DNA of 64,000 nucleotides. It comes from DATDFB01 sp036522835. GTDB taxonomy: Bacteria; Acidobacteriota; Thermoanaerobaculia; Gp7-AA8. The translations under genes were made by a program, and so were the position numbers. How positions within the stretch are numbered: the stretch's first letter is position 1; every line of letters begins with the position of its first letter. The notes under the pieces were generated by a model that saw only the letters and a list, made by a program, of their open reading frames with translations, was not told where the DNA came from and did not search any database. The DNA is taken from assembly GCA_036522835.1 (NCBI GenBank), contig DATDFB010000296.1:1-64000 (forward strand), read 5' to 3'. This document shows positions 53,431 through 62,192 of the stretch, in pieces.

Positions 53431-54262
53431 GCACCGCCTCGCCGCCGCCGCGTTCATGGCGCTGCTGCTGCTGTCGGTCTTCTGGCCTGAGCCGGTCGTC
53501 GACGTGAACCGCCTCTGCTGCAACGCCGCGCTCACCGTCGACGACCTCTCCTTCCTCGGGCGCGAAGCGCCGTCGTGGGACGTCGTCTTCTGGTGCCTCG
53601 CCGGCCTCTTCGCGCTCGCGCTGATGCACCCGAGCGGCGAGCCGCGCGACTACGCGCTGCCCCGCATGCGCGTGTCGTGGAAGCCGCTGCTCGCGATCAT
53701 CCCCGCCGCGATCGTCGTCTTCCTCGCCTGGCGCTTCGCCGACGCGCCGGTGACCGCGTGGGCGGAGCGCATCCAATCCGACACGATCCAGGACTTCATC
53801 CGCATCACCAACCGCCTGGGCGGCGGGATGAACCCGGCAATGATCATCGTCTTCTTCTACCTCGCCGGCGTTGCCTACGGCGTGCCGCGCTGGAAGAGTT
53901 ACGCCCTTTCGATGACGATCGCCGGCGCCGGCGCGGGCCTTCTCGCGCAGATCGTCAAGTACACCGTCCTCCGCTCCCGCCCCGAGCTCTGGCTCGGCCC
54001 CTTCCACCACGCTCGCGCCTCAGCGACGTCGTTCCCGAGCGGCCACACCATCGGCGCCTTCGCGTTGGCGGGGGTGCTGCTGTTTTTGTCCCCCTCGCGC
54101 ACGCTGCGCGTCGTCGCGGTGCTGACCGCCGCCGCCGTCGGCCTCTCGCGCATCCTGGCCTTCCGCCACTGGACCTCGGACGTCGTCGCCTCGGCCGCGC
54201 TGGGACTGATCGTCGCGGCAATCGTGAGCCAGCTCACACGCGACCCGGCGCGCGTCGAGTAG
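53414..54262 (+). CDS. PAP2-superfamily membrane phosphatase
   Basis: 282 residues, about six helices. The three-part acid-phosphatase signature is intact: KYTVLRSRP (KxxxxxxRP), PSGH, and SRILAFRHWTSD (SRxxxxxHxxxD). It probably dephosphorylates a lipid or polyprenyl (pyro)phosphate on the periplasmic face. Overlap with the glycosyltransferase gene suggests recycling of the carrier lipid used there, which is inference. Confidence 0.92.
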   Translation: MSIDAKHRLAAAAFMALLLLSVFWPEPVVDVNRLCCNAALTVDDLSFLGREAPSWDVVFWCLAGLFALALMHPSGEPRDYALPRMRVSWKPLLAIIPAAIVVFLAWRFADAPVTAWAERIQSDTIQDFIRITNRLGGGMNPAMIIVFFYLAGVAYGVPRWKSYALSMTIAGAGAGLLAQIVKYTVLRSRPELWLGPFHHARASATSFPSGHTIGAFALAGVLLFLSPSRTLRVVAVLTAAAVGLSRILAFRHWTSDVVASAALGLIVAAIVSQLTRDPARVE

Positions 54263-54274
54263 ATTCCGCGCGCC

Positions 54275-54502
54275 ATGCCGCGAGCTCGCCTGTCGCTGTT
54301 CACCTACGACGTCGTGCGCGAGCTCTGCGGCCACTGCCGCAAAGAGCGCTTTCACTTCGTCCCGGCCGGCGCCGCCCCCGCCCCCGGCACCTGCCCCCGC
54401 TGCGGCGCCGAGCGCAAGCTCGCTGAGATCAGCGACACCGCCATCATCCGTCTGGTCACGCAGCCGAACGGGGAGGTGGTGGTGGTGCCGGTGATCGGGT
54501 AA
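54275..54502 (+). CDS. Small zinc-ribbon protein
   Basis: 75 residues. Cys18/Cys21 (CGHC) and Cys40/Cys43 (CPRC) form a four-cysteine zinc ribbon, followed by a short strand-rich tail (IIRLVTQPNGEVVVVPVIG). No family was recognised. It lies 12 bp after the PAP2 gene, so it may be its co-transcript. Confidence 0.72.
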   Translation: MPRARLSLFTYDVVRELCGHCRKERFHFVPAGAAPAPGTCPRCGAERKLAEISDTAIIRLVTQPNGEVVVVPVIG

Positions 54503-54522
54503 CGCCGAGGTATCATCGGCGC

Positions 54523-55086
54523 GTGAGCAGTAATCCCGTGCTCCGCGGCGCCACGTACGAAGACCTGCTAAAGGTTCCGGAGAATCTCGTCGCAGAGCTC
54601 ATCGACGGCGAGTTGTACACGTGGCCGCGGCCGGGATCGCCACATGCCCGCGCAGCGACATTGCTTGGCGGCGTCTTAGCGACACGTTTTGATCAAGGTG
54701 ATGGCGGGCCGGGAGGGTGGTGGATCGTCGATGAGCCCGAACTGCACTTGTCGGGCGTCTATGTTCCCGACATGGCGGGTTGGCGGCGCGAACGCATGCC
54801 CGAATATCCGAATACCTCGGGTTGCACGATTCGACCGGATTGGGTTTGTGAAGTTCAGTCGCCGAGCAATGCTCGTCACGATCGCGTGGTCAAACTGCCG
54901 AAGTACGCCAAGGACGGGATTCCGCACGTCTGGCTACTCGATCCACGAGCTCAAACGCTCGAGGTACTCCGGCTCGAAGAAGGACGGTGGATCGTGGCCG
55001 GCAACTACGGCGGCGACGACAAAGTTCGCGCAGAGCCGTTCGATGCAATCGAGATCGATCTCGCGGCGCTCTGGCTTCCGTCCTAG
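54523..55086 (+). CDS. Uma2-family (DUF820) restriction-endonuclease-fold protein
   Basis: 187 residues from a GTG. The N-terminal TYEDLLKVPENLVAELIDGE, PHARAATLLGGVL, VYVPDMAGW (PD of the PD-(D/E)xK core) and WVCEVQSPSNARHD (ExQ in place of ExK/S, then RHDRVVK) followed by YAKDGIPHVWLLDPRAQTLE are the Uma2 pattern. The family is abundant in cyanobacteria and soil bacteria; function is unclear, with nuclease activity assumed from the fold. It converges on smc with a 4-bp overlap at the shared CTAG. Confidence 0.9.
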   Translation: MSSNPVLRGATYEDLLKVPENLVAELIDGELYTWPRPGSPHARAATLLGGVLATRFDQGDGGPGGWWIVDEPELHLSGVYVPDMAGWRRERMPEYPNTSGCTIRPDWVCEVQSPSNARHDRVVKLPKYAKDGIPHVWLLDPRAQTLEVLRLEEGRWIVAGNYGGDDKVRAEPFDAIEIDLAALWLPS

Positions 55087-58000
55087 CTCTCCACCTCCGC
55101 GAAATTCACCGACACCAATCGCGAGCAGCCCGCCTCTTCCATCGTCACTCCATACAGGATGTCCGCCGCCTCCATCGTTCTTCGCGAGTGCGTGATCACG
55201 ATGAACTGCGTGTCGCGGGACATGTCGCGGACCAGGCGGACGAAGCGCTCGTTGTTGATCTCGTCGAGCGGCGCGTCGACCTCGTCGAGGATGCAGAAGG
55301 GCGACGGCTTGTAGCGGAAGATCGCGAAGAGCAGCGCCAGCGCCGTCAGGGCCCGCTCGCCGCCGGAGAGCAGCGCGATCGACTGGTTCTTCTTCCCCGG
55401 CGGCTGGGCCACGAGCTCGATGCCGCTCTCGAGGATGTCCTCCTCGTCGAGCAGTTGCATCTTGGCCGTGCCGCCGCCGAAGAGCGACATGAAGATCTCG
55501 GTGAAGTACTGATTCACCGCCATGAAGGCGTCGCGGAACAGCTCGCGCGAGGTGAGATTGATCTTGCGGATCGTGCCGCGCAGCGACTCGATGGCCTGCA
55601 CGAGGTCGTCGCGCTGCGTGCGCAGGAACGACTCGCGCTGCTCGAGCTCCTGATGCTCCTCGATGGCCAGCACGTTGACCGGGCCGATCTTCTCGATCTG
55701 CTCCGACAGCTTCGCCACCTCGGCCTCCAGCGATGTCCGCGCTTCATCGGACGCCGGCGGCTCGACCTCGGCCAGCGCGTCGATGCCGGCGTGCAGGTCG
55801 AGCGCGATCTGCTCGCGCAGCAGGTCGAAGGCCGACTTGGCGCGGTCGGCGCGCCGCTCCGCCTCGAACAGCGCGTCCTTCGCCGCGTTCCACTGTTCGC
55901 GCGAGCTCACCGAGCGCGACTGCAGCTGCTGCACGCGCGCGTCGAGGTCCGCGACCTCCGCCTCCAGCGCCACGCGCACCTCGGAGAGCTCATGCAATTT
56001 CGTGAGCGACGCGTCGAGCTGCGTCCGCGAGCTCTCCACCGCCGTCTCGGTGTCGTTCTTCTTCCGCGCCAGCGACTCGATCTCCTGATGGAGCTGCGTG
56101 GCGCGCGATTCCAGCGAGATCACGATGCGCGACAGGTTCTCGTGCTCGCGGGCAATCGCGTTCACGTTCCCTGCCGCCGTCTCCACGTCGACGCGCGCCT
56201 TCGACGCCACTTCCGTCACCTGCTCGAACGCGTCGCGCGACACCCCGAGCTCTTCCTCGTGCCGGCGAATGATCTCGTGCGTGTCGCGCTCGAGCTGCTC
56301 GAGGCGCTGCAGCTCGTCGATGGCCGCGGTCTTCCGGGCGATGAGCTGATCCTTTTCCTCGACGTACAGCGTCTGCTCTTCCGAGGCGACGGCGAGGTCC
56401 TTTTCGAACCGCTGCAGCTCCGCGCCGGCGCGCTCGAACTGATTGCGCCGCTCGCGCAGCTCCTGCTCCGCTCCCCGCGCCCGCTCCTCGGCGAGGATGC
56501 GCGCGTCGTCGGCGGCGCGCAGCTCGTCCTCGACGGACTGCAATTCAGCGGCGATGCCGCTGGCGCGAGTCTCGGCGGACCCGAGGTGCGCTTCGAGGTC
56601 CGACAGTTGCCGCTTCAGCGAGAAGACACCCGGCGTGGCTCCTTCGAGCCGTCCGCCGATGATCAGCGGACCGCGGACGATGTCGCCTTCGAGCGTGACG
56701 AACGTCGCGCTCGGCCGTTCCTTGGCGCGCTCGGTGGCTTCGCCGAGCGTGCCGACGATGTACGCCTCGGGCATGGCGCTGCGGATGGCGTCCGGCACCG
56801 CGCCGTCGCCGACGACGGCGTACGTGGCATTCCCGCGCCGGCTCCCTCCATGGGGGACAGGCACTCTTGCCTGTCCCTCCTCCGGGCCAGGGACAGGCAT
56901 GAGTGCCTGTCCTCCACCGAGATAGTCGAGCGTGATGAACGCGCCGCGCCCCGCGCCGCGCTCGCGTAGGCGTGCGATGGCCTCAATCGCGGTGTGCGCG
57001 TTGTCGACGACCACCGCTTTGGACACGTCGCGCAGCAACGTGTCGAGCGCCGCCTCGAACCCTTCCGTCGCTCGCACCGCCTCGGCGGCGGCCATGGCGT
57101 TCGGGATCAGCTCCAGGATGGCGCGCCGCACCTCTTCGTCCTGCGATTCGAGCGACGTCAGCAGCGTGCGCAACGAGTCGATGCGATACGTCGTCTGCGA
57201 CACCGCGTCGCGGGCCGAGGCCAGCGACGCGCGCATCTCGTCGCGCCGCGACGTCAATTCGTCGCGGCGAGAAACCGCCTCGCGCGCGGCGTGCTGCGCC
57301 GAGACGAGCGCCTGCTCCGCGTCGCGCAGCCGCTGCTCCCCCTCGCCGACGAGCGCAGCCGCGCCGTCGCGGCTTTCGAGCGCGCGGCGCGCGCTCTCGC
57401 TCAACTTGGAGAGGTAGAACTCGCACTTCTCGACGGCGATCTCGATCTGGTGCACCTGATTGCGCGCCTCGGAGATCTTGGCGATCGTGCGCATCAGCGA
57501 CTCGCGCGAGTCCGTCAGGGCCTTCTCGTGCTGTCGAACTTCGTCCGACTTTTCCTGGCGCTCGCGCTCGAGCTGATCGGCGATCTCGCGCAGGCGATTG
57601 CGCTCGTTGCGGGCGGCGTCGAGCGCCTGCGACTTCTCGTCGAGCAGCGCCTGCTGTTCGCCCGCTTCCTGTTCGAGCGAGGCGATCTGCGCGTGCGCCG
57701 AATCGATGCGCTGCACGAGGTCGCCCAAGTTCGTCTCGGACTGCTGGAGAAACGAGCGGAGGCGCTCCACTTCACCGGAGAGCGAGGCCATTTCTTCGCG
57801 CAGCGACGACGCGCGCGCGGCGCGCTCGGCGAAGAGCGTGCGGTTCTCGGCGAGCTCCGCCTCGTCCGTGGCCAGTTGCGCGGCGAGCTCGCTCTCCGTC
57901 GCCTGCGCCGCCGCCACGCCCTGCTGCGCCGCTTCCTGCTCCGCCTGTCCGGCCACGATGCGGCCGCGGTAGAGCGAGCGCTTCGCCGTCGAGAGCTGCT

Positions 58001-58670
58001 CGGTCAGTTCTCGATGCCGGCGCGCCTTGCCCGCCTGGCGTTTGAGCGAGTTCAGATTCCGCGTCACCTCGCCGAGCGTGTCGTCGATGCGCAGCAGATT
58101 CTGCTGCGTCTCTTCGAGCTTGAGCTCGGCGGCGCGGCGCTTGGTCTTGTACTTGGTGATGCCCGCGGCCTCTTCGATGAGGCGCCTCCGGTCCTGCGGC
58201 TTGTTGGAGAGGATGAGATCGATCTTCCCCTGCTCCATCACCGAGTAGTTGCGGATGCCGAGGCCCGTGTCCATGAGGATGTCGGAGATGTCCTTCATCC
58301 GCACGCGCTTGCCGTTCAAGCGGAACTCCGACTCGCCGGTGCGGAAGACGCGGCGGTTGATGACGATGCGGCCGTCGTCGGCCATCGGATGATCGCTGTC
58401 GCCGTTCGACGTGCCGAGAGTCAGCGTGACCTCGCCCATCGACAGCGGGCGGCGGCGCGCCGAGCCCTGGAAGATGACGTCGTCCATCGTCTCGCCGCGG
58501 ATGTGCGCGGCGCGATTCTCGCCGAGAACCCAGATGATGGCGTCGCAGATGTTCGACTTCCCGCAGCCGTTCGGTCCGACGACCGCGGTCATCGCGGCGG
58601 GGAAGGTCAGATTGGCGGGGTCGTAGAAGGACTTGAAGCCGTGTATTTCTAACTTTTCGAGACGAAACAT
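55083..58670 (-). CDS. smc: Chromosome segregation protein SMC
   Basis: 1,195 residues. It is the condensin ATPase that folds and segregates the chromosome, with Scp proteins as usual partners. The N-terminal head has Walker A GPNGCGKS (32-39) and the QGKIDLILSNKPQDRR segment. There are two long coiled coils, a central hinge (about 520-690) and a C-terminal head with the ABC signature LLSGGERALTALALLFAIF and Walker B FCILDEVDAPLD. In the hinge, between ITLDYL and YAVVGDG, an extra approximately 30 residues (GGGQALMPVPGPEEGQARVP and neighbours) come from a palindromic repeat at 56855-56912; no frameshift results. It has its own start with no gene directly upstream on the same strand. Confidence 0.95.
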   Translation of the reverse strand: MFRLEKLEIHGFKSFYDPANLTFPAAMTAVVGPNGCGKSNICDAIIWVLGENRAAHIRGETMDDVIFQGSARRRPLSMGEVTLTLGTSNGDSDHPMADDGRIVINRRVFRTGESEFRLNGKRVRMKDISDILMDTGLGIRNYSVMEQGKIDLILSNKPQDRRRLIEEAAGITKYKTKRRAAELKLEETQQNLLRIDDTLGEVTRNLNSLKRQAGKARRHRELTEQLSTAKRSLYRGRIVAGQAEQEAAQQGVAAAQATESELAAQLATDEAELAENRTLFAERAARASSLREEMASLSGEVERLRSFLQQSETNLGDLVQRIDSAHAQIASLEQEAGEQQALLDEKSQALDAARNERNRLREIADQLERERQEKSDEVRQHEKALTDSRESLMRTIAKISEARNQVHQIEIAVEKCEFYLSKLSESARRALESRDGAAALVGEGEQRLRDAEQALVSAQHAAREAVSRRDELTSRRDEMRASLASARDAVSQTTYRIDSLRTLLTSLESQDEEVRRAILELIPNAMAAAEAVRATEGFEAALDTLLRDVSKAVVVDNAHTAIEAIARLRERGAGRGAFITLDYLGGGQALMPVPGPEEGQARVPVPHGGSRRGNATYAVVGDGAVPDAIRSAMPEAYIVGTLGEATERAKERPSATFVTLEGDIVRGPLIIGGRLEGATPGVFSLKRQLSDLEAHLGSAETRASGIAAELQSVEDELRAADDARILAEERARGAEQELRERRNQFERAGAELQRFEKDLAVASEEQTLYVEEKDQLIARKTAAIDELQRLEQLERDTHEIIRRHEEELGVSRDAFEQVTEVASKARVDVETAAGNVNAIAREHENLSRIVISLESRATQLHQEIESLARKKNDTETAVESSRTQLDASLTKLHELSEVRVALEAEVADLDARVQQLQSRSVSSREQWNAAKDALFEAERRADRAKSAFDLLREQIALDLHAGIDALAEVEPPASDEARTSLEAEVAKLSEQIEKIGPVNVLAIEEHQELEQRESFLRTQRDDLVQAIESLRGTIRKINLTSRELFRDAFMAVNQYFTEIFMSLFGGGTAKMQLLDEEDILESGIELVAQPPGKKNQSIALLSGGERALTALALLFAIFRYKPSPFCILDEVDAPLDEINNERFVRLVRDMSRDTQFIVITHSRRTMEAADILYGVTMEEAGCSRLVSVNFAEVES
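56855..56912. repeat. Intragenic palindrome inside the smc hinge (GGACAGGCACTC family)
   Basis: 24-bp arms, GGACAGGCACTCTTGCCTGT plus CCCT and its inverse AGGGACAGGCATGAGTGCCT plus GTCC, pair with one mismatch around a 10-nt loop. Each arm is itself nearly palindromic. Arm and loop sizes match the element at 63676-63735, but the sequence is different. Confidence 0.85.
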
Positions 58671-58740
58671 TTGGATTGGAGCGGGATGGTAGGTCCCCGC
58701 GTGTTGCCGCGCAAGTTGACAGACAGAACGCGCAGCCGTT

Positions 58741-59205
58741 CTAGTGCACTTCCCGCCGCCAGGCCAGGAGCAGCGGAATGAAGGCTAGAAACATGAAGAA
58801 GCCGCGTGCCCAGCTCAGATGCTGCCAGTTCTGGCCGCGCACGTACCACTCGGCCGGGGCGACGCTCGACGAGGCGCTGTTGCGGAAGGCGATGAGCTCG
58901 GGGACGAAGTAGAGGGCGGTGGTGACGATGGCGACGGCGTAGATGGCCACGGTGATGAAGATGAGGTTGCGCCGCGAGCGCAGCTTCCAGTTCAGCGCGA
59001 GCGCGGCGATCAGCGTCACGATCGCCAGCGGATGGATGCTGAGCCAGAAATGCTCGTCATGGATCGTTTGCGCCAGCGCCGCCGTCTTGGGCAGATCGGC
59101 GAGGTACGGCGGAAACCAGACGATGTGCGAGTAGACGATGCCGCCGAGAATGGTGGCCCAAACGACGATCGCCGCCGCGAGCGACAGGTCACGAGCTCTT
59201 GTCAT
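58741..59205 (-). CDS. Hypothetical four-helix membrane protein
   Basis: 154 residues from ATG 59205. Four helices: LAAAIVVWATILGGIVYSH, LSIHPLAIVTLIAALALNW, LIFITVAIYAVAIVTTALYF and WARGFFMFLAFIPLLLAW. The loop sequences (HDEHFWLSIHP, SVAPAEWYVRGQNWQHLSW) are not recognised, although this size and helix pattern is common among DUF1772-like proteins. It is divergent from the serine hydrolase gene (24 bp) and 70 bp upstream of smc on the same strand. Confidence 0.72.
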   Translation of the reverse strand: MTRARDLSLAAAIVVWATILGGIVYSHIVWFPPYLADLPKTAALAQTIHDEHFWLSIHPLAIVTLIAALALNWKLRSRRNLIFITVAIYAVAIVTTALYFVPELIAFRNSASSSVAPAEWYVRGQNWQHLSWARGFFMFLAFIPLLLAWRREVH

Positions 59206-59229
59206 GGATTGCGCATATCGTAGCAGAGC

Positions 59230-60222
59230 GTGATCGAGGAGTACCTGCAGCGCGAGATCGACGTCGGCAGCTTCCCCGCGGCGGCGTGGGCGGTGGGCAC
59301 TCTTGCCGGTGGCGTCGTCGCTGAGGGTGCTCTGGGCCACGCGGTGGCCGTCCCGCTGCGGATTCCCGCCACGGTCGACACAATCTTCGACGTGGCCTCG
59401 CTGACGAAGCCGTTGATCACGGCGACGCTGATCCTGCAGGCGGTGGCCGAGGGGCGCATCGGCCTCGACGATCGATTCGAGGGCTTCACCTACCGGTCGC
59501 TGCTCACGCACTCGTCGGGACTCGTCGCCTGGCTGCCGTTGTACGCGTTCCCCGATCCGCTCGCGGCGATTCGCGACCACGGCCGCGGCGCGGCCGGCAC
59601 GGTGTACTCCGATCTCAATTTCGTGCTGCTCTGGTACGCGCTGCAGCGGCTGTACGGCGACTATGTCTCGCTTGCCGAGGCACGAATTCTCAAGCCGCTC
59701 GGCATCGAGGCCCTCTTCCGCCCGCCCGCCCCGCTCCGGCCGCGCATCGCCGCGACGGAGTGGGGGCAGCGGTGGGAGATGCGGATGTGCGCCGAGCGGA
59801 AGATCGCGTTCGACGGGTTCCGCCAGACGTTGATCTGGGGCGAGACGCACGACGGGAACTCGTTCCACTTCGGCGGCGGCACGGCGGGAAATGCAGGACT
59901 TTTCGCGACGGCGCGTGCGGTGTTCCGTTTGGCGCAGGCGGTGGCTTCCGGCGACCTCATCCCGCGCGAGCTCATTGGCCTCGGCTGGGACAAGCCGACG
60001 CCCGGCTCCCTCGCGACGTCGATGTTCTCACCCGAGGCGTACGGCCATACCGGCTTCACCGGCACCTCGGTGTGGATCGACGGCGAGCGGATCTTCGTGC
60101 TGCTTACCAATCGCGTGCACCCGGTGGCCGCGGCGAATGCGATGCAGAGGGTGCGGGGCGAGTTTCACAAAAGGACCCTCTCCCCGCTGCGCGGGGAGAG
60201 GGTGGCGCGCAGCGCCGGGTGA
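59230..60222 (+). CDS. Serine hydrolase of the beta-lactamase/DD-peptidase family
   Basis: 330 residues from a GTG. The active-site SxxK is SLTK (in VASLTKPLIT), the second motif YSD/N is VYSDLN, and the third is HTG in YGHTGFTG. LLTHSSGL is typical of class C-like esterases/peptidases. There is no signal peptide, so it may be cytoplasmic. The last 15 or so residues (LSPLRGERVARSAG) and the stop codon lie inside the dispersed element at 60175-60302, which probably replaced the original C-terminus. The substrate is unknown. Confidence 0.88.
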   Translation: MIEEYLQREIDVGSFPAAAWAVGTLAGGVVAEGALGHAVAVPLRIPATVDTIFDVASLTKPLITATLILQAVAEGRIGLDDRFEGFTYRSLLTHSSGLVAWLPLYAFPDPLAAIRDHGRGAAGTVYSDLNFVLLWYALQRLYGDYVSLAEARILKPLGIEALFRPPAPLRPRIAATEWGQRWEMRMCAERKIAFDGFRQTLIWGETHDGNSFHFGGGTAGNAGLFATARAVFRLAQAVASGDLIPRELIGLGWDKPTPGSLATSMFSPEAYGHTGFTGTSVWIDGERIFVLLTNRVHPVAAANAMQRVRGEFHKRTLSPLRGERVARSAG

Positions 60223-60302
60223 GGGGCTCGAGTTGGGAAGCATGCGCCCCTCATCCGGCCTCGCTCCGCTCGGCCACCTTCTCCCCGCAGGCGGGGAGAA
60301 GG
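60175..60302. repeat. Dispersed palindromic element (copy 2) at the hydrolase 3' end
   Basis: Same parts as 11078-11198 in inverted orientation: CCCTCTCCCCGCTGCGCGGG and GAGAGGG, GCGCAGCGCCGGGTGAGGGG, a spacer, GCGCCCCTCATCCGGCC, then CTTCTCCCCGC...GCGGGGAGAAG. It spans the hydrolase stop codon and ends seven bases before the convergent TPR gene. Confidence 0.78.
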
Positions 60303-60308
60303 ATCTCT

Positions 60309-60893
60309 CTATCGCGCCCAAACGCTTCCCGGCGCCCACGCCGCCGCCCGCCCGCGCAAGGCCTGAGCGCGCGCGGTGTCGCCGCTCGCCTCGGCCAGCG
60401 CGGCGTACATGACGAGCGTCTCGGCCAGGAGCGGGTCGGGGTCGGTGTAGTCGTCGCGGAAGCGCGTCTCGAGGAGCTCGGCGTTGTCGCGATAGATGCG
60501 CAGCGCCTCGTCGCGGCCGCCGGCCTTCAGAACAATGTAGGCGAGGGCGAGGGCCTGGAACTCCTGGATCTGCGGATGGAGGGCGATGGTCTGCTCCATC
60601 AGCGTCGCCGCTTCGTCGAAGTCGCGGCCGAGGTGCGCGAGAGACAGGGCGATGCCCTCGCGCGCGGCGGGATCGTCGGACTGGCGATATGCCGCGATTG
60701 CCTCCTCGAATCGTCCCATCAGCTTCAACGCCTCGGCGCGGTGCAGGGGATCGCGCGCCGCGGCGGCGGCCGCGTCGGCGTAGCGATGCTGGTGGATGAG
60801 CTGCTGCGCGCTCGTTGCCGGCTTCTGCGACAGCATCCAGATCGCCAGCCACACCACCAGCGCGACGGTGATGATGAGAATCGTCAGGACCAT
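60309..60893 (-). CDS. Membrane-anchored TPR protein
   Basis: 194 residues. The N-terminal anchor MVLTILIITVALVVWLAIWM is followed by TPR-like helix pairs (HRYADAAAAAARDPLHRAEA, GRFEEAIAAYRQSDD, RDFDEAATLMEQTIALHPQ, GRDEALRIYRDNAELLE). It is the last gene of the 64000-60309 operon; its ATG overlaps the stop of the upstream zinc-ribbon gene (TAATG). Probably a scaffold for a membrane complex formed by the operon's products; no closer assignment is possible. Confidence 0.82.
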   Translation of the reverse strand: MVLTILIITVALVVWLAIWMLSQKPATSAQQLIHQHRYADAAAAAARDPLHRAEALKLMGRFEEAIAAYRQSDDPAAREGIALSLAHLGRDFDEAATLMEQTIALHPQIQEFQALALAYIVLKAGGRDEALRIYRDNAELLETRFRDDYTDPDPLLAETLVMYAALAEASGDTARAQALRGRAAAWAPGSVWAR

Positions 60894-61360
60894 TACTGCG
60901 TCGTCGTTGTCGTTGGCTGCGCCGGCGCTACGGCGCCCGGCTCCACGATCAGCGTCCGCATCGTCTGCGGGCGCCCCTCGTACTGAAAGTGCAGGTCGGG
61001 CATCGGCTGCGGCTTCGTCTCGTCGGGTTGACTGCTGAGGTCCGTGACGTCCGTCAGCGGAACCGCCGAAGCATTCATCACGCGCTCATTGCGGCGGCTG
61101 ACGAACTCGTGGAGCCCGAGGAGCAGCAGCACCACGACGAAGGCGCCGAGCACCGCCACGATGCCCTGCCGCTGCCGCGCGTACTCGATCACGCCCTCCG
61201 ACTTCTTCCCGCGGCGCTGCGGAAACATCTCCTGCAGCACCGCCTTCGTGTCGACCTTCGCTCCCGTACGCGGGTCGGCGCCGCAGTACGGGCAGAGCTT
61301 TGCCGCCGCGTCGATCTCGTGACGGCAGGCGACGCAGGCGATGCGGTCCGAATCACTCAA
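60893..61360 (-). CDS. Zinc-ribbon protein with one membrane helix
   Basis: 155 residues. The start is a TTG at 61360 inside the end of the upstream gene (8-bp overlap); no ATG is available ahead of the essential first cysteines. Cys9, Cys12, Cys23 and Cys26 (CVAC, CPYC) form a cytoplasmic zinc ribbon. A hydrophobic helix (IVAVLGAFVVVLLLLGLHEF) is at about 66-87 and a periplasmic tail rich in Pro/Thr ends in a Thr run. The layout is the same as the N-terminal half of the neighbour at 61353-62192, so the two are probably related. Confidence 0.78.
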   Translation of the reverse strand: MSDSDRIACVACRHEIDAAAKLCPYCGADPRTGAKVDTKAVLQEMFPQRRGKKSEGVIEYARQRQGIVAVLGAFVVVLLLLGLHEFVSRRNERVMNASAVPLTDVTDLSSQPDETKPQPMPDLHFQYEGRPQTMRTLIVEPGAVAPAQPTTTTTQ

Positions 61361-62192
61361 CGTTGATGTCCACCGTGAATCGCGAAGTCACCGGCACGCC
61401 GTTCTGGGTGGCCGGTTTGAAGCGCCATGATTGCACGGCGCCGATCAAACGTCCCATCTCGCCCGCCAGCGGCTGCACGATATCGACGTCGCGCACGCGG
61501 CCGTCCGTGCCGACCGTCAGCGTCATCCGCGCGTGTCCGTGACCGTGCAGCGGCGGCACCGGCTGGTACTCAGGCACCGGCTGCGTCATGCGCGCCGACG
61601 TCGTCGCCGGCGGCGCGGTGCGCCGCGGCCGCGGAATGCGCGGCTCCTGCGGCGTTTGCCCGTACACCGTTCCGGTGATCGAGCGCGGATCCATCGTCTG
61701 GACCGGCTGCTGCGGCGGCGGCACTCCTTGCGTCGCGCCGTACTGCTGCGACGTCATCGCCGTCGCATCGCTCCCCATCGCGCCGGTCACGGTGCTCGTC
61801 ATCGGCTGCGTCGTCGCCGGCGGCTGCTGCTGGAGCGGACCGGCCGGCCCCGCGCTGTTGTCGGGAACGAGCGGGATATTCGCCGTCGGCGTCGCCGGCG
61901 CTTCCGTCGCCACCGCCTCCGGCGTCTTCGGCTGCTGCGCGGCCTTCACCTCGCTCGGCTCGAAGCCGTGGATCAGCGATCCGATCACGAAGGCGATGAT
62001 CAGCAGCGCCACGAAGGCGACGATGCCGAGGATCTTGTTGTTCCAACGATGTTGCGGCTGCGGCGCGGTGGCCGCGGACGGCTCCGGCTTCGCCGGCGGC
62101 TTATCGCCTTGCCACCAGTTGCAATAAAGGCAGGTTTTCGCGCCCAGGTCGATGCCGCGATTGCAATTCACGCACTGTTTCTTTTCACTCAT
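61353..62192 (-). CDS. Zinc-ribbon TonB-like energy transducer
   Basis: 279 residues. N-terminal zinc ribbon Cys7/Cys10 and Cys21/Cys24 (CVNC, CLYC), one membrane helix (ILGIVAFVALLIIAFVIGSL, about 54-74), a long Pro/Gln/Thr-rich spacer typical of TonB, and a TonB C-terminal domain: ARMTLTVGTDGRVRDVDIVQ and IGAVQSWRFKPATQNGVPV. A cytoplasmic zinc ribbon fused to TonB is unusual; ordinary TonB starts directly with its helix. It could drive outer-membrane transport or be a sensor. The ATG at 62192 overlaps the upstream stop (ATGA). No ExbB/ExbD are in this window. Confidence 0.85.
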   Translation of the reverse strand: MSEKKQCVNCNRGIDLGAKTCLYCNWWQGDKPPAKPEPSAATAPQPQHRWNNKILGIVAFVALLIIAFVIGSLIHGFEPSEVKAAQQPKTPEAVATEAPATPTANIPLVPDNSAGPAGPLQQQPPATTQPMTSTVTGAMGSDATAMTSQQYGATQGVPPPQQPVQTMDPRSITGTVYGQTPQEPRIPRPRRTAPPATTSARMTQPVPEYQPVPPLHGHGHARMTLTVGTDGRVRDVDIVQPLAGEMGRLIGAVQSWRFKPATQNGVPVTSRFTVDINVE

